Assembly (NCBI GenBank): GCA_002720475.1
Contig: PBIL01000008.1
Span: 124,001-188,000, forward strand
Length of the DNA stretch: 64,000 bases
Direction of reading: 5' to 3'
From: Roseovarius sp.
GTDB lineage: Bacteria; Pseudomonadota; Alphaproteobacteria; Rhodobacterales; Rhodobacteraceae
Every line of letters starts with the position of its first letter. The first letter of the stretch is position 1. This document shows positions 45,056 to 55,698 of this stretch, piece by piece. The translations under genes and the position numbers were made by a program. Below the pieces are notes generated by a model. The model saw only the letters and a list, made by a program, of their open reading frames with translations. It had not been told where the DNA came from and searched no databases.

Positions 45056-45808
45056 TCAGCCGAGCACGGCCAGCGCCGGGAAGGTCTCGAGCAGCCAGTA
45101 GGAAAAGGCCGAGAAGCCCCCCGTGAGCATCAGAAGGCCGATGGTCCACAGAAGCAGGCCCATCACCCGCTCGATCCGCTCCATGTGCCGCTTCATCCAG
45201 CCCATGAGCCCGGTAAGGCGTGGCAGGAAGGCCGCGACCAGCAGGAAAGGCACCCCGAGGCCGATGGCATAGACCGCCAGCAGGGTGGTGCCGCGCGCCA
45301 CATTCGCCTCGGTCGCGGCCAGCGACAGGATGGCGCCCAGTTGCGGACCGATGCAGGGCGTCCAGCCGAAGGCGAAGGCCAGCCCCAGCACATAGGCCCC
45401 GAGCGACGAGCCGCCCCGGTCGCCCGCGTCGAGCCGCGCCTCCCGGTCCAGAAAGCCGATCCGGTAGATGCCCACGAAATGCGCGCCGAAGCCCATCACG
45501 AGGAGCCCCGCGATGGTGTTGAACCAGTCCTGGTATTGCAGGAAGGCCCGCCCGAGCGCGGACGCCGTGAAGCCCAGGAACAGGAACACGGTCGAAAGGC
45601 CCAGGACGAAGAAGAGCGCGGGCACGATGGCGCGGGCGCGCGCCGTCCCGTCCTGCGTCAGATCCGCAAGGCTCACCCCGCTCATATAGGCCAGGTAGGG
45701 CGGCACGATGGGCAGCACGCAGGGGCTGAGGAAAGAGATGAGCCCCGCCAGAAGCGCCACGAACATGGCGGGCAGAAGCGCCGCGTCGATGATCTCGATT
45801 CCGAACAT
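45056..45808 (-). CDS. ccdA: CcdA-type cytochrome c biogenesis / thiol reductant transporter
   Basis: 250 residues, six transmembrane helices. The two conserved motifs with membrane cysteines are present: FLSPCVLPIVPPYLAYMSG and GWTPCIGPQLGAILSLA. CcdA passes electrons from cytoplasmic thioredoxin to periplasmic thiol proteins for haem attachment. Start MFGIEIIDAALLPAMF at 45808; an ATG at 45820 adds four residues. The periplasmic thioredoxin-like protein at 1.2 kb may be a client, but that is inference. Confidence 0.92.
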   Translation of the reverse strand: MFGIEIIDAALLPAMFVALLAGLISFLSPCVLPIVPPYLAYMSGVSLADLTQDGTARARAIVPALFFVLGLSTVFLFLGFTASALGRAFLQYQDWFNTIAGLLVMGFGAHFVGIYRIGFLDREARLDAGDRGGSSLGAYVLGLAFAFGWTPCIGPQLGAILSLAATEANVARGTTLLAVYAIGLGVPFLLVAAFLPRLTGLMGWMKRHMERIERVMGLLLWTIGLLMLTGGFSAFSYWLLETFPALAVLG

Positions 45809-45902
45809 GGGGCCCCTCATAGACGGTTGCGGGCGGGCCGTCACGGGGCACGGTGTCACAACCCTGTGGACAGGCTGTAACAAGGCCGCTATCTCACGCC
45901 GC

Positions 45903-46133
45903 ATGAGCCCGAATGAGATGATCGATGCGCGCGGCCTGCTCTGCCCGCTTCCGGTGCTGAAGCTGCGCAAGCGGCTGAAATCGCTTGGCCCGGGCGAGGA
46001 AATCGCCATGCAGGCGGACGATCCGGCGGCGGTGATCGACGTGCCGCATTTCTGTGCCGAGAGCGGGCATGTGCTCGTCTCGGCGGCAGAGGCGGACGGG
46101 GTTCAGACCTACGTCATCCGCAAGAGCGGCTGA
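45903..46133 (+). CDS. TusA-family sulfurtransferase-like protein
   Basis: 76 residues. The family motif with the active cysteine, ARGLLCPLPVLKLRKRL (C-P-x-P), and DPAAVIDVPHFCAESGHV are typical. TusA-like proteins move persulfide sulfur for tRNA thiolation or molybdenum cofactor. Divergent from ccdA, only 94 bases between their starts. Confidence 0.88.
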   Translation: MSPNEMIDARGLLCPLPVLKLRKRLKSLGPGEEIAMQADDPAAVIDVPHFCAESGHVLVSAAEADGVQTYVIRKSG

Positions 46134-46180
46134 GGCGGCGCGCGCCCCGGGCCTGACCCGGGGCCTTGCGCCGCGCCGCC
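46134..46180. terminator. Nested GC hairpin between convergent genes
   Basis: Outer stem GGCGGCGCG (46134-46142) with CGCGCCGCC (46172-46180), inner stem CCCCGGG (46145-46151) with CCCGGGG (46157-46163). It separates the TusA-like gene from rne, which ends from the other side. No T-run is seen on either strand, so it may stop transcription weakly or protect 3' ends. Confidence 0.45.
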
Positions 46181-46210
46181 AGGCGAGCGGCGACACGGAC
46201 AAGGGGGACC

Positions 46211-48880
46211 TCAACCGAAGGACCACCATCCCCGGCGCTTGGGCTTGGGTGCCTCCTCCGGGACCGGCACGGCTTCGGGTTCGGCTTCGGCTTCCCCTGC
46301 GGCCGGGTCGGCAACGGTTGCCTCCGCGGTCGCGGTCTCTTCGGAGACCGGCGCGGCCACATCTTCCACCGGCGGGCGCGGCGCGGGCGTGGCCTCGGCC
46401 GCCGCCAGCGGAACGGGTTCGGCGACCGGCTCCGGCAGGGGCGCGGCTTCGGGCGCCGAGGCTTCGACCGGGGCTGGTGCCTCGGCCTTCTTGCGACGCG
46501 AGACGGTGCGGCGGCGCGGGGCCTGCCCGGCCTCGCCCTCCGGCTCTGGCTCCGCTTCCATGGCGGGTTCCGTGACGGCTGCCTCCGCGGTCTCGGCCGC
46601 GGGGCTCTTGCGGGACCGCGTGCGCTTGCGCGGCGCGGGTGTCGCGGCCTCGGGGGCAGGCTCTGACCCGGAATCCGCAACCGGTTCGGCGGATGTCCCG
46701 GCCTCCGCGGGTGCGTCCTGTGGCGCGTCGGCCTGCGTGGCCTCTTCCGCCCCCTCGCCATTCGTCCGGGGCTTGCGCTTGCGGCTGCGCGAGCGGCGGC
46801 GCTTCTTCTTCGGCTTGTCCGGGCTGTCAGCGGTCCCGGCGGTCTCGGCCGCGCCGTCCTCCTCGATTTCCTCCGTCTGGCCCGCGCTGTCGATCTCCTC
46901 CATCAGCGCCGCGCCCCCGGAAACGAACTGCGCCACCGGCTCGGGGACCACGCGCGTCGCGGTCTTGAACTTCTCGAGGGTGAAATCGGGACTGACCAGC
47001 GCCGGGTCGCCCTCGATGCGCACCGAAAGCCCGAAACGCTGTTCGATCTGGGCGACGTGCTCGCGCTTCTGGTTGATCAGGAAATTGGCGATGCCCACCG
47101 GCGCGCGCACTAGGACCTCGCGCGATCGCTGCCGCGTCCCCTCTTCCTCGATCTGGCGCAGGATCGACAGGGCCATGCTGTCATCGGAGCGGATGAGCCC
47201 GGTTCCGTGGCAATGCGGACAGGGCTGCGTGCTTGCCTCGATCATGCCGGGGCGCAGGCGCTGGCGGCTCATCTCCAGCAGGCCGAAGCCCGAGATGCGG
47301 CCGACCTGGATGCGCGCGCGATCGGTCTTGAGCCGCTCCTTGAGCCGCTTTTCGACCGCCGCGTTGTTCTTGCGCTCGTCCATGTCGATGAAGTCGATCA
47401 CGATGAGCCCGGCAAGGTCGCGCAGCCGCAACTGGCGCGCCACCTCGTCGGCGGCCTCGAGATTGGTCTGAAGCGCGGTCTCCTCGATCGAGCCCTTCTT
47501 GGTGGCCTTGCCGGAGTTCACGTCGATGGCGACCAGCGCCTCGGTCACGCCGATCACGATATAGCCGCCCGAGGGCAGCTGCACGACCGGGTTGAACATG
47601 CCGGTGAGATAGCTCTCGACCTGGTGCCGGGCAAAAAGCGGCATCGGGTCGGTATAATGCTTCACGTTCTTGGCATGGGACGGCATGATCATCTTCATGA
47701 AGTCCTTGGCGATGCGGTAGCCGCGCTCGCCCTCGACCAGAACCTCGTCGATATCGCGGTTGTAGAGATCGCGGATCGACCGCTTGATGAGGTCGCCCTC
47801 CTCGTAGATCTTCGCGGGCGCGATGGATTTCAGCGTCAGTTCGCGGATCTGCTCCCACAGGCGCTGAAGGTATTCGTAATCGCGCTTGATCTCCGCCTTG
47901 GTGCGCTGCGCACCGGCGGTGCGGATGATCAGCCCCGCGCCGCGCGGCACGTCGATCTCGGCGGCGATCTCCTTGAGCTTCTTGCGGTCGGCGGCGTTGG
48001 TGATCTTGCGGCTGATGCCGCCGCCGCGCGCGGTATTGGGCATGAGAACACAGTAGCGCCCGGCAAGGCTGAGATAGGTGGTCAGCGCCGCGCCCTTGTT
48101 GCCGCGCTCTTCCTTGACGACCTGCACGAGCATGATCTGGCGGACCTTGATCACCTCCTGGATCTTGTAGCGGCGCGGGCGCGGCTTGCGGACGGGGCGG
48201 ATATCCTCGCTGTCATCCTCGTCGGCCACGGATTCGATGCTGTCGTCAAGCGCGGCATGATCGCGGCCTGTCTCCTCGACGGGATCGGCGGCAGGCTCGA
48301 TCTCGGCGGGGGACTCGACCGCCTCGGCCTCGGTCCCGTCCGCTGCGTCCGGGGTCTCGTCGTCGGCGGGTTCCTCGACCGGCGTCTCGGCGACGCGCTC
48401 CATGGGAGAGCTTGCCTCGGGCACGCTCCCGGCCTCGGTCCCGAGGTCGATGGTCTCCATCCCCGAGATTTCCGCGCTGGCCACGGCATCGCGGCTCTCG
48501 GTCCGTTCGGCACTGGACTTCGAGCGCGTGCGCGCGCGCGACACGGAGCGCCCGGCGCGCGGCCGCTCTTCCTCTTCCTCCTGGGCGCGGGCGAGCGCCT
48601 CTTCCTCGGCCATCAGCGCCTCACGGTCGGCCACCGGAATCTGGTAGTAATCCGGGTGAATCTCCGAGAAGGCGAGAAAGCCGTGACGATTGCCGCCATA
48701 TTCGACAAAGGCCGCCTGGAGCGAGGGCTCCACGCGCGTGACCTTGGCGAGATAGATGTTTCCGGCTAGCTGGCGCTTGTTATCCGACTCAAAGTCGAAT
48801 TCCTCGACCTTGTTTCCATCCACCACCACGACGCGGGTTTCCTCCGCGTGGGTGGCATCGATAAGCATTTTCCTGGGCAT
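46211..48880 (-). CDS. rne: Ribonuclease E
   Basis: 889 residues from the ATG at 48880. Domains: N-terminal RNase H-like/S1 region (MPRKMLIDATHAEETRVVVVDG; NIYLAKVTRVEPSLQAAFVEYG) with a long acidic insertion (about 95-235) within S1 that is characteristic of alphaproteobacteria, the 5' sensor and DNase I-like catalytic core (VAIDVNSGKATKKGS, IVIDFIDMDERKNN), the zinc link CPHCHGTG, and a disordered C-terminal scaffold (from about 620) rich in Ala, Glu, Pro and basic clusters. It starts mRNA decay and rRNA processing. The S1 insert and tail are low complexity. Confidence 0.95.
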   Translation of the reverse strand: MPRKMLIDATHAEETRVVVVDGNKVEEFDFESDNKRQLAGNIYLAKVTRVEPSLQAAFVEYGGNRHGFLAFSEIHPDYYQIPVADREALMAEEEALARAQEEEEERPRAGRSVSRARTRSKSSAERTESRDAVASAEISGMETIDLGTEAGSVPEASSPMERVAETPVEEPADDETPDAADGTEAEAVESPAEIEPAADPVEETGRDHAALDDSIESVADEDDSEDIRPVRKPRPRRYKIQEVIKVRQIMLVQVVKEERGNKGAALTTYLSLAGRYCVLMPNTARGGGISRKITNAADRKKLKEIAAEIDVPRGAGLIIRTAGAQRTKAEIKRDYEYLQRLWEQIRELTLKSIAPAKIYEEGDLIKRSIRDLYNRDIDEVLVEGERGYRIAKDFMKMIMPSHAKNVKHYTDPMPLFARHQVESYLTGMFNPVVQLPSGGYIVIGVTEALVAIDVNSGKATKKGSIEETALQTNLEAADEVARQLRLRDLAGLIVIDFIDMDERKNNAAVEKRLKERLKTDRARIQVGRISGFGLLEMSRQRLRPGMIEASTQPCPHCHGTGLIRSDDSMALSILRQIEEEGTRQRSREVLVRAPVGIANFLINQKREHVAQIEQRFGLSVRIEGDPALVSPDFTLEKFKTATRVVPEPVAQFVSGGAALMEEIDSAGQTEEIEEDGAAETAGTADSPDKPKKKRRRSRSRKRKPRTNGEGAEEATQADAPQDAPAEAGTSAEPVADSGSEPAPEAATPAPRKRTRSRKSPAAETAEAAVTEPAMEAEPEPEGEAGQAPRRRTVSRRKKAEAPAPVEASAPEAAPLPEPVAEPVPLAAAEATPAPRPPVEDVAAPVSEETATAEATVADPAAGEAEAEPEAVPVPEEAPKPKRRGWWSFG

Positions 48881-49279
48881 GATATCCAATTGCACCGCAG
48901 CCCCGCTCTGCGCCCCTGTGGGGCGCAGCGGGGCGGCAGGTGTCTGTCAAGGGCGATGATCGCGGCGCGCATCCGGGGGGCGCGCCGCGCCCCTGCCGTC
49001 ATTCTCGATCCTGTCGCGCGCGTCATCGCGGTTCTACTACTCCGGCCCCTTCCAGGGCCAATTCGGTGCCCGGCACGCGCAACGGGCGCGGATACGGGCA
49101 AGCGTGCGGTCCCCTTGGCCGGGGGCCAATCGGTCTGCTTCGGCCCTGGGGATTTTCGTCCAGAAGGGATCAGAAACAGCGAATCTCTCGCGGCGGTTGC
49201 GGGACATGATCCCGCGCCCGCCGTTCCGTCACCCTAAAGCCTTGGACAGGCAAAACACAATGCCGAAAATGCGGCCGCC
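48881..49279 (-). promoter_or_regulatory. rne: Structured leader and promoter region of rne
   Basis: About 400 bases without a gene. Just before the start codon a 15-pair stem with a two-base bulge and a 3-base loop occupies 48900-48934 (GCCCCGC...GCGGGGC). Two further perfect inverted repeats are GGCCC/GGGCC at 49044-49059 and TTGGCC/GGCCAA at 49115-49129. In E. coli rne leader stems bind RNase E itself for feedback control. I see no convincing promoter hexamers and no coding potential on either strand. Confidence 0.55.
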
Positions 49280-50617
<1,338 letters not shown>

Positions 50618-50623
50618 GTCACA

Positions 50624-52384
50624 TCACTCCGCAGCTTGGGTCTCTTCGGGCAATATGGGAAGCTGGACCTCGAAAACAGCCCCCCCGTCTTCGGCGTTGC
50701 GCGCCGTCAGACGCCCGCCAAGGTCGTTGACGATCCCCGAGGAAATGGCAAGTCCCAGCCCCACCCCGTCACCGGGCAGCTTGGTGGTGTAGAAGGGCCC
50801 GAAGAGCTTGTCGAGATCGTCGATCCCGTGACCGTTGTCGCGCACCGTGAGCACCGCCGTCTCGCCCGCCGCAAGCAGGATGTCGATGGCCGCGTCAGAC
50901 GTGTTCTCGGTCGCGTCCATCGCGTTGCGCAACAGGTTCACGATCACCTGCTCGATGCGCAGCCGGTCGCCCATGACGAAGACCGGCTCGGAAGGCAGGC
51001 TGCGGGTGATCTGGATCTTGCGGTTGCGCAGCTGCGGCTCCATCAGGGCAAGGGCGGAAGAGAGCGCATCGCCCAGATTCACGGGCGTGAACCGGTCGCC
51101 CGACTGGCGCGCATAGGATTTGAGCTGCCGGGTGATCGCCCCCATCCGCTCGATCAGGTCGTCGATCCGCTGGAAGGAGGTCAGCGCCTCTTCGGGGCGG
51201 TTGCGGTCGAGCAGCATCCGCGCCCCGGCAAGATAGGTCTTCATCGCCGCGAGCGGCTGGTTGAGCTCGTGGCTGACCGCCGCCGACATCTCGCCCAGAA
51301 CCGCCAGCTTGGAGCTCTGCTGGAGCGTCTGCTCGGCCTGCGCGAGGTTCTCCTGCACCCGCCGACGCTCGGCGATTTCCCGCTGGAGGCGCAGGTTCAA
51401 TGCGCGAAGCTCCGCCGACTCGCGCTGGAACAGCACCATGCGCGACGTGGCGCGCCGGTTCAGGAAGTAGAAGGCCAGCGCCATGAAGATCGCGAATCCC
51501 ATGATCTCGAGCGCGATGTAGCCGTTCACCTTGTCGCGAACGGCGGCATAGGTGGTGAAGCTGGCGATGCGCCAGCCGCGGAACGCCACCCGCCCCTCCA
51601 CCCGCATCACCGCCTGGCCGCGCAGGAAGGCGTCGCCCGGCAGCGCGGTCCAGTCGGAGGTCGCGCGCAGCGCCCGCTCGATGGCGCTGCGGGCGGGCTC
51701 CTGGCGCAGCGCCTCCGCCTCGGTCAGGCCGCGCCAGCGCGGCTCGGTCGAAAGGACGATCGTGCCCTCGCTGTCGGTCACCATCACGGCGTCGGAAATG
51801 CCGGCCCAGGCGCGCTCGAACTTGCGCAGGTCCACCTCGACCACGATCACCCCGAGCACACCCGTCTGGTCCTCGATCCGCCTCGAATAGGTGAAGTTGA
51901 ACTGCCCGGCCTCCTGGCGCAGCACGGTGAACACCGTATCGCGCGAGCGCAACGCATCGACGAAATAGGCCGCCTGGCGGTGATTCTCGCCCAGCCGCGT
52001 GCGCTCGGTCACGGCGACCGCGCGCCCGTCGCGGTCCAGAAGCGTGAGCGAGGCGGCGCCGATCTCCTCGACGAAGGAGATGAGCCGCTGGGTCGATTGC
52101 GCGTAATCCTGGCTGCTCAGCGCCGCGATCAGCGCCGGGTCGCGCGCCAGAAGCTGCGGCACTATGGCGTTCTGGCGCAGCTCGCTCAGCAGGTTGCCGC
52201 TGTAGAGCACGAGGCGCATTTCGGCGCGGTTGCGCGTGGTCTCTGTAAAGCGGTCGGTGAGCATCCGGTGCGTCACCACCACGACGATCGCCGCCAGCGC
52301 GAAGAGCGCCACGAGCACCAGCCGCGCGCGCCAGGGGACGGTGCGCAGCCGGGAACCTGGCTGAGGCGTTCGGCCTGTCTTCAT
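50624..52384 (-). CDS. dctB: C4-dicarboxylate sensor histidine kinase DctB
   Basis: 586 residues. One N-terminal membrane helix (about 20-40), a periplasmic double-PAS/dCache-like region (about 45-275: LVLYSGNLLSELRQN, RDGRAVAVTERTRLGENH, DSEGTIVLSTEPRW), a second membrane helix (about 290-310), a coiled coil, then HisKA with H-box AVSHELNQPLAAMKTYLAG and an ATPase domain (NLLRNAMDATEN, DNGHGI, GVGLGLAIS). This layout matches DctB. Its gene overlaps no neighbour; dctD starts six bases downstream. Confidence 0.9.
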   Translation of the reverse strand: MKTGRTPQPGSRLRTVPWRARLVLVALFALAAIVVVVTHRMLTDRFTETTRNRAEMRLVLYSGNLLSELRQNAIVPQLLARDPALIAALSSQDYAQSTQRLISFVEEIGAASLTLLDRDGRAVAVTERTRLGENHRQAAYFVDALRSRDTVFTVLRQEAGQFNFTYSRRIEDQTGVLGVIVVEVDLRKFERAWAGISDAVMVTDSEGTIVLSTEPRWRGLTEAEALRQEPARSAIERALRATSDWTALPGDAFLRGQAVMRVEGRVAFRGWRIASFTTYAAVRDKVNGYIALEIMGFAIFMALAFYFLNRRATSRMVLFQRESAELRALNLRLQREIAERRRVQENLAQAEQTLQQSSKLAVLGEMSAAVSHELNQPLAAMKTYLAGARMLLDRNRPEEALTSFQRIDDLIERMGAITRQLKSYARQSGDRFTPVNLGDALSSALALMEPQLRNRKIQITRSLPSEPVFVMGDRLRIEQVIVNLLRNAMDATENTSDAAIDILLAAGETAVLTVRDNGHGIDDLDKLFGPFYTTKLPGDGVGLGLAISSGIVNDLGGRLTARNAEDGGAVFEVQLPILPEETQAAE

Positions 52385-52415
52385 TGGCCAAGTCTAGGCC
52401 GCGCCGCGCCCGCGC

Positions 52416-53084
52416 TCAAGCGTGGGCGAGATCCCGCACCAGCGCGGCGAACATCGCCGCCCCGTCGGTGCCGCCATGGGCGGGCTCGGCCATGCGCTCG
52501 GGATGGGGCATCATGCCCAGCACCCGGCGGTTTTCGGAGAGCACCCCGGCAATGTCGCGGGCCGAGCCGTTGGGGTTCCCGACATAGGTGAAGGCCACGC
52601 GGTCCTCGGCCTCGAGCCGGTCGAGCACCGCGGGATCGGCGACATAATTGCCGTCGTGATGGGCGACCGGCACGGTGATCGTCTCCCCCTCCCGGTAGCC
52701 GCGGGTGAAGGCGCTCTCGGCCGTGGCCACGCGCAGCGCCACGGGCTTGCAGACATATTTCAGCCCGGCATTGCGCAGGAGCGCCCCGGGCAGAAGCCCC
52801 GTCTCGGTCAGGATCTGAAAGCCGTTGCAGATGCCCAGCACATAGCCGCCGCGCCCGGCATGGCCGACCATCGCGCGGCAGATCGGCGAATTGGCGGCAA
52901 TCGCTCCGCAGCGCAGGTAATCGCCGTAGGAAAACCCCCCCGGCACGCCGACGAGATCGACCCCCGCGGGCAGGTCCGTGTCCTTGTGCCAGACCATCGT
53001 GACCCGTGCGCCCGCGCGCTCGAAGGCCACGGCAAGATCGCGGTCGCAATTGGAGCCGGGGAACACGAGGATGGCGGCGTGCAT
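52416..53084 (-). CDS. purQ: FGAM synthase subunit PurQ (glutamine amidotransferase)
   Basis: 222 residues, class I glutaminase. Catalytic Cys in [10 protein letters not shown], His/Glu in MMPHPERM, and the opening [16 protein letters not shown]. It supplies ammonia to PurL. The ATG shares bases with the purS stop (TGATG). Confidence 0.96.
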   Translation of the reverse strand: MHAAILVFPGSNCDRDLAVAFERAGARVTMVWHKDTDLPAGVDLVGVPGGFSYGDYLRCGAIAANSPICRAMVGHAGRGGYVLGICNGFQILTETGLLPGALLRNAGLKYVCKPVALRVATAESAFTRGYREGETITVPVAHHDGNYVADPAVLDRLEAEDRVAFTYVGNPNGSARDIAGVLSENRRVLGMMPHPERMAEPAHGGTDGAAMFAALVRDLAHA

Positions 53085-53323
53085 CAGACCAGCTCCACCG
53101 TGTAGCTCTCGATCACCGTGTTGGCGAGAAGGCGCTCGCACATCCGCGTTACCGTCTCGCGGGCCGTTTCCTCGTCGGTCTCCTCGAGGTCGAGCTCGAT
53201 CACCTTGCCCTGGCGCACGCTCCTGACCCCGTCAAACCCCATCTGGCCAAGCGCATGGCGCACCGCCTCGCCCTGCGGGTCGAGCACCCCGGTCTTGAGC
53301 ATCACGTGAACGCGGGCCTTCAT
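53084..53323 (-). CDS. purS: FGAM synthase subunit PurS
   Basis: 79 residues: [33 protein letters not shown] and a [11 protein letters not shown] strand are the PurS signature. It bridges PurL and PurQ. Starts 11 bases after purC and is coupled to purQ. Confidence 0.95.
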   Translation of the reverse strand: MKARVHVMLKTGVLDPQGEAVRHALGQMGFDGVRSVRQGKVIELDLEETDEETARETVTRMCERLLANTVIESYTVELV

Positions 53324-53334
53324 CGGCGGTCCTT

Positions 53335-54096
53335 TCAGTTGATGAGCGTGGGCCGCGCCATGGGCGTGGCCCCCTTGGGCATGACGCCAAGGCGGGTGGC
53401 CACCTCCGTATAGGCGTCCGTCAGGCTGCCGAGATCGCGCCGGAACACGTCCTTGTCGAGCCGTTGCCCGGTCTTGATGTCCCACAGCCGGCAGCTGTCG
53501 GGGCTGATCTCGTCGGCCACGATCAGGCGCTGGAAATCGCCCTCGTAGACGCGGCCCACCTCGATCTTGAAGTCGATGAGCTTGATGCCCACGCCATACA
53601 TCACGCCCGCAAGGAAATCGTTGACCCGCAGCGCGAGGCTGAGGATGTCGTCCATGTCCTGCTGGCTGGCCCAGCCGAAGGCGGCGATATGTTCCTCGGT
53701 CACCAGCGGATCGCCAAGCTTGTCGTCCTTGAGACAGTATTCGACGATCGGGCGCGGCAGCTGCGTGCCCTCCTCGAGGCCGAGACGCTTGGCCATGGTC
53801 CCGGCGGCGAAGTTGCGCACGATCACCTCGAGCGGCACGATCTCGCAGGCGCGCACGAGCTGTTCGCGCATGTTCATCCGGCGGATGAAATGGGTGGGCA
53901 CGCCGATATTGTTGAGCCCGGTCATGAAATATTCCGAGAGCATGTTGTTGAGCACGCCCTTGCCCTCGATCACGGCCTTCTTCTCGGCGTTGAAGGCGGT
54001 GGCGTCATCCTTGAAATACTGGATGATCGTGCCCGGCTCGGGGCCTTCGTAGAGAACCTTGGCCTTGCCTTCGTATATTTTCTTGCGCCGTGCCAT
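53335..54096 (-). CDS. purC: SAICAR synthetase PurC
   Basis: 253 residues. ATP-grasp-like fold with [49 protein letters not shown] and DFKIEVGR. It joins CAIR and aspartate. First gene of purC-purS-purQ. GGAG lies before the ATG. Confidence 0.97.
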   Translation of the reverse strand: MARRKKIYEGKAKVLYEGPEPGTIIQYFKDDATAFNAEKKAVIEGKGVLNNMLSEYFMTGLNNIGVPTHFIRRMNMREQLVRACEIVPLEVIVRNFAAGTMAKRLGLEEGTQLPRPIVEYCLKDDKLGDPLVTEEHIAAFGWASQQDMDDILSLALRVNDFLAGVMYGVGIKLIDFKIEVGRVYEGDFQRLIVADEISPDSCRLWDIKTGQRLDKDVFRRDLGSLTDAYTEVATRLGVMPKGATPMARPTLIN

Positions 54097-54264
54097 GGGA
54101 ACTCCGTCGCTGGGGATGGAACGCGGGCGGGTCCGCCCGATGCGCTCTCTTAGTGCAAGGCCCGCTCTCTCGCAAGGTGTCGCGGGGGTGCCCAGCCCCT
54201 TGCCCTCGGGACGCGCAGGCGTCATATCGGAGGCGATGCCAACCAGCGCAAGGGAACCGGCCCC

Positions 54265-54579
54265 ATGTCCACCTTCGACGAACGCGAAAGCGCCTTCGAG
54301 AACAAGTTCGCCCATGACGAGGAAATGAAGTTCCGCGCCGTGGCGCGACGCAACAAGCTGCTGGGTCTGTGGGCCGCGGAATTGCTGGGCAAGACCGGTG
54401 ATGAGGCCGATGCCTACGCTCTGGAAGTGGTGAAGGCCGATTTCGAGGAGGCGGGCCACGAGGACGTGGTGCGCAAGGTGGCCGCCGATCTGGGCGACAT
54501 CGCCGACGCCGACACGATCCGCGCCAAGATGGACGAGCTGCTGCGCGTGGCCAAGGCCCAGCTGGTCAAGGAAACCTGA
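54265..54579 (+). CDS. F1Fo-ATPase inhibitor, zeta subunit type (DUF1476)
   Basis: 104 residues, helical. [36 protein letters not shown] is the hallmark of DUF1476. In Paracoccus denitrificans this protein is the zeta subunit that blocks ATP hydrolysis by the F1 motor when energy is low. The inhibitory N-terminal segment (about 1-20) is intact. It is divergent from purC and the atp genes are not nearby. Confidence 0.88.
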   Translation: MSTFDERESAFENKFAHDEEMKFRAVARRNKLLGLWAAELLGKTGDEADAYALEVVKADFEEAGHEDVVRKVAADLGDIADADTIRAKMDELLRVAKAQLVKET

Positions 54580-54621
54580 GGCAATTCCGTCAAACGCGCC
54601 TCACCATGAACATGAAGAATT

Positions 54622-54663
54622 CGCATTTGCCTTTGCCCGCCCGCGCGGGCAAGGGTGCATTTC
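54622..54663 (+). promoter_or_regulatory. Structured leader before bmt, possible SAM-class riboswitch
   Basis: An 11-pair hairpin GCCTTTGCCCG (54629-54639) with CGGGCAAGGGT (54646-54656), loop CCCGCG, flanked by CGCATTT (54622-54628) and GTGCATTT (54655-54662). It stands 25 bases before the ATG of a methionine-forming enzyme. Leaders of such genes in marine alphaproteobacteria include SAM-II/SAM-V riboswitches; the flanking GCATTT repeats are suggestive, but I cannot confirm a pseudoknot. It could instead terminate the upstream gene. Confidence 0.4.
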
Positions 54664-54687
54664 TCATCGCCACAGGAACCGCCCGAC

Positions 54688-55698
54688 ATGACCGACGCGC
54701 TTACCAGGATGCTCGCCACCCGTGACTGGATCCTCGCGGACGGGGCGACCGGCACCAACCTGTTCAACATGGGGCTGCAATCGGGCGATGCGCCGGAGAT
54801 GTGGAATGACGCGCATCCCGACCGGATCCGCTCCCTTTACCGGAGCGCGGTGGACGCGGGCAGCGACCTCTTCCTCACCAATTCCTTCGGCGGCAATGCC
54901 GCGCGGCTCAAGCTGCACGGCGCGCAGAAGCGGGCGCGCGAGTTGTCGCGCATCGCCGCCGAGATCGGCCGCGAGGTGGCCGATCGCTGCGAGCGCCCGG
55001 TGATCGTGGCCGGCTCCGTCGGGCCGACGGGCGAGATCATGGCCCCGATGGGCGCGCTCACGCATGACCTGGCGGTGGAGATCTTCCACGAGCAGGCCGA
55101 GGGGCTCAAGGAGGGCGGGGCCGATGTGCTCTGGCTCGAGACGATCAGCGCGGCCGAGGAATACCGCGCCGCCGCCGAGGCTTTCCGCCTGGCCGACATG
55201 CCCTGGTGCGGCACGATGAGCTTCGACACGGCGGGGCGCACGATGATGGGCGTCACCTCCGAGGACCTGGCGAAACTGGTGGAGAAGCTGCCCAACCCGC
55301 CGCTGGCCTACGGGGCCAATTGCGGCGTCGGGGCCTCGGACCTCCTGCGCACGATTCTGGGCTTTGCCGCGCAGGGCCCGGAGCGGCCGCTGATCGCCAA
55401 GGGCAATGCCGGTATTCCGAAATACCATGACGGGCATATCCATTATGACGGCACGCCCGAGCTGATGGCGGAATATGCCGTGCTCGCGCGCGATGCGGGC
55501 GCGACGATCATCGGCGGCTGCTGCGGCACCATGCCAGACCACCTGTCGCGCATGCGCGCCGCGCTCGAGGAGCGTCCCCGCGGCCCGCGCCCGACGCTCG
55601 ATCAGATCACCGCCGCGCTCGGCCCGTTCTCCTCGGCCTCCGACGGCACCGGCGATGACGCGGCCCCGGCGCGGCGGGCGCGGCGGCGGCGGGCCTAG
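54688..55698 (+). CDS. bmt: Betaine-homocysteine S-methyltransferase
   Basis: 336 residues of the zinc-dependent homocysteine methyltransferase family: LADGATGTNLFNMGL at the start, AGSVGPTGEI, and zinc cysteines in YGANCG and the C-terminal GGCCGT. It moves a methyl group from glycine betaine (or a related donor such as DMSP) to homocysteine, giving methionine. The Bmt/BHMT name is by family; an MmuM-like S-methylmethionine activity is possible. The TAG stop consists of TA of the IS target and the first G of IS630. Confidence 0.85.
   Translation: MTDALTRMLATRDWILADGATGTNLFNMGLQSGDAPEMWNDAHPDRIRSLYRSAVDAGSDLFLTNSFGGNAARLKLHGAQKRARELSRIAAEIGREVADRCERPVIVAGSVGPTGEIMAPMGALTHDLAVEIFHEQAEGLKEGGADVLWLETISAAEEYRAAAEAFRLADMPWCGTMSFDTAGRTMMGVTSEDLAKLVEKLPNPPLAYGANCGVGASDLLRTILGFAAQGPERPLIAKGNAGIPKYHDGHIHYDGTPELMAEYAVLARDAGATIIGGCCGTMPDHLSRMRAALEERPRGPRPTLDQITAALGPFSSASDGTGDDAAPARRARRRRA

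Noticed and set aside
48848..49237. Small plus-strand gene in the rne leader
   Set aside because: Its translation is Arg/Pro/Ala-rich, without a Shine-Dalgarno sequence, and overlaps the inverted repeats.
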